The translations under genes and the position numbers were made by a program. The notes beneath the pieces were generated by a model. That model saw only the letters and a list, made by a program, of their open reading frames with translations, searched no databases and was not told the origin of the DNA. From contig NC_080546.1 in assembly GCF_028640845.1 (NCBI RefSeq), positions 76,502,697 to 76,566,696 of the forward strand: DNA of 64,000 nt, written 5' to 3'. Shown piece by piece: positions 55,416-64,000 of this stretch (within the stretch, counting starts at the first letter, position 1; each line of letters begins with the position of its first letter). The DNA comes from Ahaetulla prasina. Taxonomy: Eukaryota; Chordata; Lepidosauria; Squamata; Colubridae.

Positions 55416-56703
55416 TCAATATATACTATTGGCATATATGACTATATATTTTCCACTGGGATTACCCTTGGAGTACAAAGTATTTAACAGTGATATTGAT
55501 GTGAATATGCCAGACATATAAACATAAGACAGTGCACTACTGGATCAGAATTTGGCCCATCAAGTCCAGTAATCTATTGTCACAGTGGCCAACCAATTGC
55601 ACAAAGAAGGCCGTTACGTAATCTTCCAGAGGCAGTCATACTCCTATCAAAGCTAATAGCCATTACTCACCATTGCTTCCATGAATAAATTAATGATTTA
55701 TCATTAACCCAGAGGGTTCAAATGTTTTAGAAGCTTTTATTTTACAAATATAAGATTGGTGGTTTGCATGCCATCTACTAATTGTAGGTTCTTGGTGACT
55801 GCATATATAGATTATTTCCATAATGATCTGTCCTAAACTGGCCTTTCAAATCTTTCAATTGTGATTTATTGCTACTATAACAGATTCCATCCACCTTATT
55901 CTTGTTATCCTTTTCATTCCCCCCCCCCCACATTTCCAATATTGGAGCCTTTTTAAGAGAATTGACTCTTCACATATGTTTGAAGTAGAATCAAGAATTT
56001 GAGCCTGTGTATTATAATGTGTCATTTTAACTTTTTCCTTTTTTTAATTTATACCATAAATAGCTATGTATTGGTTAAGCTAGTTCCTAAAGTTGATATT
56101 TTCCTACTCAGAGATTTTCTTTTGGGACCGTGTCCACCAGGGCTTCCAGGTCTATTACAAATAATAATTAAAAAGACTTGACAGCCTTTCTTTGTCACTT
56201 TAGATATTAAAAAGCTTGCACAGAGTGGTCCATTCTCTGTGATCACTGATATACGATATCCCCTTCTATTTTTGAACTGTTCTCTTTGGTTCATTTTTCT
56301 CCAAGAACTTCTAATAGGGAAGTCCCTTTTAAATTGATAAAGGCTTTCCCTACATCTAAAAAGATTACTGCCTTACTCTTTTGTTATTAATATTTTGTTA
56401 TTAATATTTATTGTAAGCCTACTTTTGTCCTTCATCTTCCTGTCTATGTGACTTTGGAAATGAACTTCCTCATGTATTCACCTAATATTATAGTATATAT
56501 AAGTGGATGATTGCTTATAAGCAACATTCAATTAAGAAAATTGTCTATGTGATTAAGGTTCCTTCAGATCATTTCCTTTTTCATAAAATAAAGTTATATA
56601 TTCTTCTTCCCATTTTTTAATATTATTTTAGTCATTTGGATTTTGCTCATTATCACTGTGGTTCTATCAACCCTGATGTTTTATTTTATTTACTTATTAA
56701 ATT
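55416..56703. other. spacer, one old dispersed repeat inside
   Basis: Apart from the candidate old repeat at 55518-55690 nothing is recognised; a C-run lies at 55920-55930. Confidence 0.45.
55518..55690 (+). repeat. possible old amniote dispersed repeat
   Basis: aagacagtgcactactggat, cccatcaagtccagtaatct and cacagtggccaaccaattgc follow a pattern I have seen repeatedly in reptile and bird genomes (a variable 'tgctggatcag ... ccatctagtccag ... acagtggccaacca' unit). I cannot assign a family name. Confidence 0.45.
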
Positions 56704-56705
56704 TA

Positions 56706-57253
56706 CCGTATTTTTTGGAGTATAAGACACACCTTCTCCCCCCAAAAAAAGAGGGTGAAAATCTGGCTGCGTCTTATACTCTGAATGTAGCCCTGCCCAG
56801 CTTCTCAAATGGAGGTTTCAGAGGCTAAAAAGAGCATCAGAAATGGAGCTTCAGAAAAAAAGTCCCAAATGGAACTTCACGGAGCTTAGGAAAAAAGCCC
56901 CAAACAGAGCTTCAGAAAAAAAGCCCCCAAATAGAACTTCAGAAAAGAAGCTCCCAAACAGAGCTTCAGAGGCTTTTTTTTTTTTTAAGTTCTGTTTTGG
57001 AGGCTTTCAGAGGCAGAAAAAAGTTTTTTCTGAAACAGAGTTTCAGAGGCAGAAAAAAAAAAGCAAAAAAAAAAAGCAAGGCACAGAGCTCACAACCACG
57101 GAACCTGTTACTAAAATTCACCTCTGGGAACAGCTGATTGGGGGTAATTCTGGGAGGCCAATCCACCTGCCATTCAGCTTTTTTCTTATTTTCCTCCCCA
57201 AAAACTAAGGTGCGTCTTATACTCCGATGCATCTTATACTCTTAAAAATACGG
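56706..57253 (+). mobile_element. TA-flanked DNA transposon, complete
   Basis: Ends ccgtattttttggagtataa and the closing complement ttaaaaatacgg are inverted repeats. TA lies at 56704-56705 and 57254-57255. Subterminal copies of gcgtcttatactc occur near both ends (56769, 57212). The interior includes a 28-30 bp A-rich tandem repeat and has no transposase. A fragment of the same family is at 13742. Confidence 0.8.
56843..56975 (+). repeat. degenerate tandem repeat of about 29 bp inside the transposon
   Basis: About four to five units built on gagcttcagaaaaaaagccc and caaat/caaac variants. The open frame here, repeating NRASEKKPP-like residues, is a by-product. Confidence 0.75.
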
Positions 57254-57255
57254 TA

Positions 57256-57898
57256 TATGTCTTCCATCTCACTGATGCAGCAGCTCTTTTGAGTCATCAG
57301 CATTGGCTTTTGTATGATATTGTTTGTTAAAAGCCTATAATATTTTACTTTAGAATAAATATTAAAGGAATTAATATCTGGGTGTAAATGGTGGTACGTA
57401 TGAGTAGCTCTATCAAGTGGAATCACTGCAAAGACCAGTCTTATTCATATTCTGCTCAGCCAATAGTTCCTGGAAATTGACACCAGGAAACATATCGTTT
57501 AGTGCCAGCTAGAGAAATTACCTTCTATCATAGCTGTCCGCTGAAGCTTCCTGCTTTTATGTGTATAAATAAAATGACAAATGGCCATTGGCTTTGTCAC
57601 TTTAGAATAAGTATGGCATTGTGATTCATATACAAAAGGAGAGGGACTTGTATTGCAATAACTAAGTGCTACCTTCATACTTTTGCCTCCTCTGTGAACG
57701 TCATTGTCTTCCATTTTTCTACAACGTGATGTTTCAGATTTGCTATAGAAATTATTTCAAAAGACGATCATTTCAAACAATTTATAATGGGCAGAATGCA
57801 GGTTCTTGTATTTATTTTGTGAAAGTAACCCTTTACTGCTACTGTTTGAAGAGCTAAAGGACCTGATTAGGGACAAATTGTCACAGAAAAATATCTAT
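57256..57898. other. spacer, nothing recognised
   Basis: No repeat or gene recognised. Confidence 0.5.
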
Positions 57899-57906
57899 CA
57901 ATGTTA

Positions 57907-58027
57907 CAGCTGTCAAACTCGTGGCGTCACGTGATGTATTGTGACAAGTTCCCCCTTCGTGGAGCTGGTGTGGGCGTGGCCTGTGAATGACGCATCTGGC
58001 CCGGAGGCAGCTAGTTTGACATCCCTG
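57907..58027 (+). mobile_element. short hAT-like element, worn
   Basis: Opens cagctgtcaaactcgtggcg and closes ctagtttgacatccctg, an inverted repeat. Flanking 8-mers do not match. Related to the fragment at 60068. Confidence 0.65.
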
Positions 58028-58532
58028 ATAGGAGTTGAAAATGACTGGATGGCAATTATTAATGAAATGCATTTTATCCTAACAAATGGTAATTGTCAGG
58101 AAATAGATTACCAGTGGCCACCTGCAGGTTTGGCAAAAGATCAAGAATTGAAACATTTGTACAGTCCATTCCACTAAATGATTCTACGGGTGCTTCCTTT
58201 ATGAAAATATGTGGCTAACAACTAGACCCAAATTGATCCATTATGAGACTGCGACATTTAAGATGTTGTCCAAATTCACTGTTGATTCCCCCCGATGTTA
58301 TCACTGCGATTTGAGGGCCATGTCTTTACAACTTATTTCTACGAGGCACATGAATGACACCAAATATATAACTGAATAAAATGTATTCTCAGTTTTCTAT
58401 AACGATGTGTCCACAGAATGAATGGTAACCCTTAAAATGGCTTGGAGAATCTATTTCAATATGGCCCAGATCTGGCAGAGCAGATTGAAAGCAGGGACTT
58501 CCAGACACTTGTAAGTTTGACTGAATCAGTAT
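58028..58532. other. spacer, nothing recognised
   Basis: No repeat or gene recognised. Confidence 0.5.
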
Positions 58533-58884
58533 TAAAGGTAAAGGTTCCCCTCGCACATATGTGCTAGTTGTTCCCGACTCTAGGGGTTGGTGCTTATCTC
58601 CATTTCAAAGCCGAAGAGCCAGAGTTGTCTGAAGACATATCTGTGGTCATGTGGCCAACATGACTAAATGCCAAAAGTGCACGGAACGCTGTTACCTTCC
58701 CACCAAAGGTGGTCCCTATTTTTCTACTTGCATTTTTTACGTGCTTTCGAACTGCTAGGTTGGCAGATGCTGGGACAAGTAATGGGAGCTCACCCTGTTA
58801 TGGGGCACTAGGGATTCGAACCACTGAACTGCCGACCTTTCGTTCCACAAGCTCAGCATCTTAGCTGCTGAGCCACCGCGTCCT
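58533..58884 (-). mobile_element. Sauria SINE, antisense
   Basis: The left end taaaggtaaaggttcccctc is the antisense tail; the body and antisense A box (gctgagccaccgcgtcc) are complete. Confidence 0.92.
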
Positions 58885-60059
58885 ATTATTTCCGTAACAG
58901 GCCAAACATTTTCACAGCTTTGTCACCAGTATTGCCTCAATCTCAAATTAACATCTCTTTCTTCCCTCATGTCATTTGCATAATAGCATGAAATTTGGTT
59001 ATGCTCTTTAAAGCAAGAACTGGGAAAAGTATAGAAAGTACAAAAACATATTTTTTAAAAAAAACCTAAGAGAGAACTGTATTAATTTGGGATCTTGTAA
59101 TAAGGAAAGTTCACTTAAAATGCAATGGGCACAAAAGAGTTCAGCATATTTATGTGCACAATGGGTTGTGCTGATTCATTAGATTAAATTCTTTGTGTAG
59201 AACACTTAACACTTAAGAAGCATTGGCTTGATAGAGAAGCTATAAGAAACTTCTTTCATCATACATCTTCATAGTTCAGAATAGGGAGACATAAAAAGAA
59301 ATAAGTAACTTCCCAGTTCTGCTGATTTTTAACACCTGCTGAGAGATTTAAATTGTTCTTTTCCAAACACAAGTGCAGGTTTAAAACCTAAACCCTGATT
59401 GGGATAATAACAATAATTAAATATGGTAATATTATCAACTGAAAACCATGAACACTTGGAACTGATTAACTATAAATTCCAATGTTACGACAGCGATCAA
59501 TTATCAAAAGCTAAAAGCTACAATGAAAAGCTTTGCAAAATGGCAAAAAAATCTGATGGTATTGTCTTTTTGTTGTTGTTGTTTATCTAATAAAGAAAAT
59601 CAACACAGCAGGTAATAACATGCCAATTATATTGGAACATAGCATGATATAGGCGCTGTAAACATGGCTGGGCTTCGGAGAAATGAAATGAAACATATTT
59701 GCAGCTGCAATCTCTTAAGATCACATCCACATTCAAATTAAAGCAAGAACAGGAAAAGAAACCATTACAGACACTCTTCTGAAATAGCCCATTTTCCTTT
59801 GTTATTTTCTGGATAGCTTTTAACTTCATTTTTAGGGAAATGCCATAGCTGGCATAGAACATTTCCAAAGTGAGAGATCTATCAGTCAGGTGCAAAAAGG
59901 AAGAATGTCAAAGTTTATTTTTGTAAAGAAACATTGAGTTCTAAAAAGTCTTGAGAACATGTATCCAAAATCTGTGTGAGTATTTATTAAAATGATGTGT
60001 AAAAATTTGAACTAGTTTACAAGTATTACACCAATAATTTCTGAAAGCCAACTTTTAAT
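58885..60059. other. spacer, nothing recognised
   Basis: About 1.2 kb. No repeat or gene recognised; the largest open frame (about 100 codons, minus strand, 59587-59895) has no domain or repeat signature that I know. Confidence 0.45.
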
Positions 60060-60067
60060 CTTTAGTG

Positions 60068-60182
60068 ACCTGTGGGCCGAATGCATCACATGCTGGCCAC
60101 GCCCACCCCCGATTTAGCAAAGAGGAGAAATTTGTGATACATCACGTGACGACAATGTGTCATCGCGAGTTTGACACCCCTG
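60068..60182 (+). mobile_element. one-ended hAT-like element with perfect 8-bp TSD
   Basis: The right end gcgagtttgacacccctg is a hAT terminus. A perfect 8-bp duplication, ctttagtg, is at 60060-60067 and 60183-60190. The left inverted repeat is missing: the element begins acctgtgggccgaatgc. Confidence 0.75.
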
Positions 60183-60469
60183 CTTTAGTGGAATATTTGA
60201 AGAGAAAAACTGTTTCTTTTTTTTTTTATTGAAAGAGTTTTATAAAAAAACAAAAACATTTTTCCCCCTTTTTTCCCCCTCCCTCCCAAAAAAAAACAAA
60301 ACAAAACACCCCCCTCCCTCCCCCACCCCCCGGCTTCCCGGGTCAATCACAAGGTAAAGTTATACATAAACCAAACATAGAATAAAATTTTCCCTTCCAA
60401 TCCAAACAACCACATCCAAAGCTTTTCGTCTCCCAACCCCCTCCCCATTACATAAAATAACTTTCTAAT

Positions 60470-63400
60470 TATTCAAAGGCAATCTGATATTTCTTAATCT
60501 GATATCTGTTTTGTAGATAATCAATCCACTTTTTCCATTCAATTAAATATCTTTCCTGCGTATTGTCTTTTAAAAACGCTGAGATTTTAGCCATCTCAGC
60601 CAAATTAATAACTTTCAATATCCATTCTTCTATTGTAGGTATCTCTTCTTCTTCCAGTATTGTCCAATCAACAGTCTTGCTGCTGTTATTAAGTTCAAAA
60701 TCAATTTAGTCTCAATCCCTGTACAATCCGTTATAATTCCCAAAAGGAAAAATTGTGGCAGGAACTTTATCTTCTTCTTCAGTACATTTTGAATAATCCA
60801 CCAAATTCTTATCCAAAAGACCTTAATTTTCTTGCAAGTCCACCAAATATGAAAATATGTAGCATCATCACAATCACATCTCCAACATTTCGCTTGGATA
60901 TTAGGATACATACATGATAATTTTTTGGGATCTAAGTGCCACCTATAAAACATCTTATAAAAATTTCCCTTAAATTCTGTGCTTGTGTAAACTTAACATT
61001 TCTAACCCAGATTTTCTCCCATGTTTCCAACATTATTGGTTCCTGAATATTCTGTGCCCATTTTATCATACAATCCTTTACCAAATCCTTTTCGAATCTA
61101 TTTCAAGCAACACATTATACAATCTCTTTATATGCTCCTGGGTCTGATTTCTAATTTGCTTTATTAAATTTTCCTCCTTTGCATTATACCAATTTTTGAT
61201 CTTCTTTCCATCTAGCACTTATTTGCCCATATTGAAACCAAGTATAATTCCTCCTTCTTCATTTAATACCTGTAATGATTTTAATTGCTATCTACCTCCT
61301 TCAGCATACAAAAGTTCTTTATATGTAATCATTTCCTGTTTCTGTTCTATATTTATATTCTCTATTGCATGTCTAGGGCTCGCCCATATAGGAATCTTGT
61401 AATCTAATTTATAGGAATATTTATTCCAGACCATAAAGAGCACTTCTCAACACATGATTCTTAAAAGCCCTATCCACTTTTTCCATAAAATAAGTACGCA
61501 TGGCATCCATATAACAAGTCATAACCTTCTATATTCAAAATTCTTTCCTCTGTTAAGTTAAACCAGTCACTTATTACTGAAAGGGTTACTGCTTCATAAT
61601 ATAGTTTAAAGTTAGGCATTCTTAAACCACCTCTTTCCCGTGAATCCTGTATTATTTTCATTTTAACCCTCGCCTTTTACCCTGCCATATAAATTTATTA
61701 ATCCCACTCTGCCAATCTTCCAAATTTTTATCCTTTTAATTATAGGTATCATCTGGAACAGAAACAAAAATCTAGGTAACACATTCATTTTAATAGCCGC
61801 AATCCTTCCCAATAGGGATAACTGCAATTTCTTCCAGCCACTCATATCATTCTGAACTTTTTGCCATAGCAAGTCATAATTATTCTTATAAAGTTTCTTG
61901 TTCGATGAGCTAATATAGACCCTAAATATTTAACCTTTTTACTACCTCAAATCCTGTCATTTCCTCTAGTTTTGTTTCTGTTGTATAGACATATTTTTAA
62001 TTATCACTTTTGTTTTATTCTGATTTATTTTAAATCCTGATACCTTTCCATATTTATCAATTACTTCCAACAAAAATCTACTTGAATTTATAGGATTCGT
62101 TAACGTAACCACTACATCATCTGCAAAAGCTCTAACTTTGTACTCATATTGTCTAATCTTAATTCCCTCTATTTTCATTAATTCTCGTATTTTATCTAAT
62201 AATGGTTCCAGAGTCAAAACAAACAATAATGGTGATAAGGGACATCCCTGTCTTGTTCCTTTCGCAATCTTAATAACTTCTGTCAAACTACCATTTACTA
62301 TAATCTGTGCTGTTTGCTCTCCATAAATCGCTTTAATTATTCTAATAAAACAGTCTCCAAATTGCATTTTCTCTATTAATTTAAATAAAAAATCCCAATG
62401 CAATCCTTTACCTTTATATTCTATTTTTTGTATGACACGTGCTTTCTGTTTCTTCCTTAAATTATATGCCAACCATCTCCCAGGTTTATTTGCATTACAA
62501 AAGGTATTATGTTTAGCATATTGTATATTCGTTGCCACCTGGTCTGCCATTAACATATTAAATTGACTCTGTAATATTTTTATAGCCTCCTTAAGTTTAT
62601 GATCTTGTGGGTTTTGAATTAATAACTGTTGCTTCCTTTGAATTTCTTCTTCCAAATATCTACGCTGCCTTTGTTTATTATTCCTTTGCCTGTTGTCCAA
62701 GTAAATCAATATCCCTCTAATAAACGCTTTGCTCGCTTCCCACACAGTTCCTATAGGTGTCCCTTTGTACATATTAAAATCAAAAAATTCTTTTAACTGT
62801 TTCTTACAATAAGTTACATTATCCTCATATCTAAACAGATTTTCATTCAACCTCCATGTTCTACCACCTTTTTTCCCTTGTAATAATTCCATCCATACTG
62901 GGCTATGGTCAGTTAAACACCTCGGAAATATCTTCGTTTTCTTCACCCTAGAAAGCAAGTCATTAGAAATTAAAATAAAATCAATGCGTGAAAAAGATTG
63001 ATGCCTATCAGAAAAAAAAGTAAAATCTCTCTCATCTGGATTCCGTAAACATATATCTCTAAACTCAAAGTCTTCCATCATTTCAAAAAAGGATTTTGGT
63101 AATTTTGCATGTATAGGTATCTTCTTGGAGGAGGTTCTCTTATCCCTTCTTGTATCAATTACTCCATTCCAGTCTCCTAATAAAATAAACGAACTATAAT
63201 CCCAGAGGGTCAACCTCTCATGTAACATTTTGTAAAACTTTTCTTGTTGCTGATTAGGTGCATAAATACCTATCAACAAAGTCCTTTGCATCTATCACCA
63301 GTTCAATAGCAATAAATCTTCCTTGAATATCTGCCTCAATTAGCTTAGCTGGTAAATCCTTCCTGATATATACAACAATTCCATGCTTCTTTTCCAAAGC

Positions 63401-63583
63401 TGATGCAACAAAATGGTTACCCAATTTTGAATTAATTAAATATTTTTGGTCTGATAATTTTATATGTGTCTCTTGCAAACAAATCACATCATATTTAAAT
63501 TGTTTCAAGTAGTGAAATATTTTCCTTCTTTTCTGAGCTGAATTCAAGCCATTAACATTCCATGACAAGATTCTATTTGCCAT
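60470..63583 (-). pseudogene. L1-C ORF2 (endonuclease and reverse transcriptase), broken
   Basis: The start ATG at 63583 gives MANRILSWNVNGLNSAQKRR (EN, catalytic N), DVICLQETHIK (E) and, after a shift near 63285, LLIGIYAPNQ, FILLGDWNGV (D/N), FSRIDFILI (D) and CLTDHSPVWM (D/H). The RT part retains AKGTRQGCPLSPLLFVL and the active site VRAFADDVVVTL. However, near 62405 the linker (IEYKGKG) joins directly to LHWDFLFKLIEK, so roughly 240 residues including RT motif A are gone, in frame. Further shifts occur near 61970-61660. The C-terminal Cys cluster (CWRCDCDDATYFHIWWTC) is present. A normal L1 ORF2 is near 1,275 residues; this would be about 1,040. Confidence 0.88.
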
Positions 63584-64000
63584 TACTGGCCTCCTGAAGC
63601 TTTGAAGCAGACAACGGAAGCTCCTCCTCCGGTATCTTCCGTCTAGCTCCTCCCACAGCTTCCATAATGGGATCCTGACTTTTACTTTGAGACTGTTGCT
63701 CTTCTTTACGCTTAAGGGCTCCTCTTGTCACCCTTTGCTCTTGTGGTTCCTCTAATACTGGCAGCAATAAAGGCTCTTGGGTCACCACGCCTTCTTGAGT
63801 CTCTTGAAGTTTTTCTATCACTTCTATTTCGACTTTCAAAACTGTAGAAAGAAAATCCTTTGCCTTTAAAACAGTGTCAATTCTATATCTCCTTCCTTGA
63901 TAGAATAGTGTCAGTCCAACTGGCACCTCCCATCTGAATTGAATCTGATGTTTTTTAAGTTCTTGTGTAAAAAAAGCAAATTCCTTCCTATCTCTTAACA
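63573..64000 (-). CDS. L1-C ORF1, C-terminal part (runs off window)
   Basis: The minus strand from the right edge reads without interruption through a segment ending KKHQIQFRWEVPVGLTLFYQ, then RRYRIDTVLKAKDFL, the end of the conserved ORF1 C-terminal domain. A charged, low-complexity tail of about 95 residues follows, to the stop TAG at 63573. ORF1 proteins are RNA-binding chaperones that form trimers and package L1 RNA. ORF2 begins at 63583, so the two frames overlap by 11 bp. The N-terminal coiled coil is outside the window. Confidence 0.75.
   Translation of the reverse strand, partial: LRDRKEFAFFTQELKKHQIQFRWEVPVGLTLFYQGRRYRIDTVLKAKDFLSTVLKVEIEVIEKLQETQEGVVTQEPLLLPVLEEPQEQRVTRGALKRKEEQQSQSKSQDPIMEAVGGARRKIPEEELPLSASKLQEASNGK

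Larger units (their letters stand above)
60217..64000 (-). mobile_element. L1 LINE (L1-C), 3' portion, antisense, runs off window
   Basis: Minus-strand order: end of ORF1, ORF2, 3' UTR with a G-rich tract (antisense C-runs at 60305-60345), and poly(A) seen as an 11-base T run at 60217-60227. The UTR shares the accttgtgattgacccggga block and polypurine run with L1-A. The 5' end lies beyond the right edge of the window. Overall a fairly young but broken copy. Confidence 0.9.

Noticed and set aside
56843..57208. 121-codon ORF with repeating SEKK/PNR residues
   Set aside because: Created by the 29-bp tandem repeat within the TA-flanked transposon.
3723..58884. tRNA-like A and B boxes at many sites
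   Set aside because: Each belongs to a full SINE with body and LINE-type tail; no site has a complete cloverleaf with a clean 3' end, so none is called a tRNA gene.
1..64000. CRISPR arrays, operons, prokaryotic or viral genome features
   Set aside because: No regularly spaced identical repeats with unique spacers, and all content is that of a vertebrate repeat-rich chromosome; tandem arrays present are microsatellites.

Overview
This window reads as non-coding chromosomal DNA from a squamate reptile, most likely an advanced (colubroid) snake. I found no host protein-coding gene, rRNA, or functional tRNA. Organism clues are all repeat-based: LINE 3' ends running directly into (ATTCT)n/(AATAG)n pentamer arrays, the pattern known as LINE microsatellite seeding in colubroid snakes; six Sauria SINEs; a Bov-B fragment; CR1, L2 and L1 LINEs side by side; and many short hAT elements. 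All ORFs longer than about 100 codons that I could assign belong to transposable elements.

Layout. 1-2 kb: a solo LTR and a short hAT element. 3-5 kb: a pentamer-tailed LINE end and two Sauria SINEs. 6-7 kb: a worn LINE fragment resembling R4/Dong elements, cut by a short L1 copy. 7.7-11.3 kb: a hAT element with an internal 113-bp tandem repeat, split by a CR1; then an L1 holding a SINE and a second L1 with a perfect 15-bp target duplication. 13.7-23.5 kb: CR1 pieces, two copies of one long hAT family with perfect 8-bp target duplications, palindromic MITEs, and a CR1 whose middle is replaced by another LINE. 24.4-31.4 kb: a hAT copy, a solo LTR nested in another solo LTR, an L1 interrupted by an L2 and an LTR, a Penelope-like end with a hammerhead-like motif, a Bov-B end and a MITE. 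32.5-40 kb: LINE tails, a larger hAT element with an unexplained insert, a 102-bp palindrome, a TA-flanked transposon, and a SINE split by a hAT. 41.1-46.2 kb: a composite in which a 3.4-kb L2 interrupts a complete-looking, 1.7-kb non-autonomous L1 derivative. 48.5-55.4 kb: a long EN-RT LINE, a polypyrimidine array, a Sauria SINE and two pentamer-tailed LINE ends in opposite orientation. 56.7-60.2 kb: a TA-flanked DNA transposon, hAT fragments and a SINE. 60.2-64 kb: the 3' part of a long antisense L1 carrying the end of ORF1 and a damaged ORF2, running off the window.

How the parts relate. The autonomous elements (L1, L2, CR1, Bov-B) supply the machinery for several non-autonomous passengers. 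One SINE type carries an L2-like 3' tail, Sauria SINEs carry a Bov-B-like tail, and the short L1 derivative carries the 3' UTR of the local L1s. The hAT copies lack transposase and depended on a source elsewhere. The best candidate for something undescribed is the L1 derivative at 41101-46184. It has its own 5' region, a small ORF that reads through in frame once the L2 is ignored, an L1 3' UTR, and matching 15-16 bp flanking repeats. Identities were judged by eye; no database search was run.
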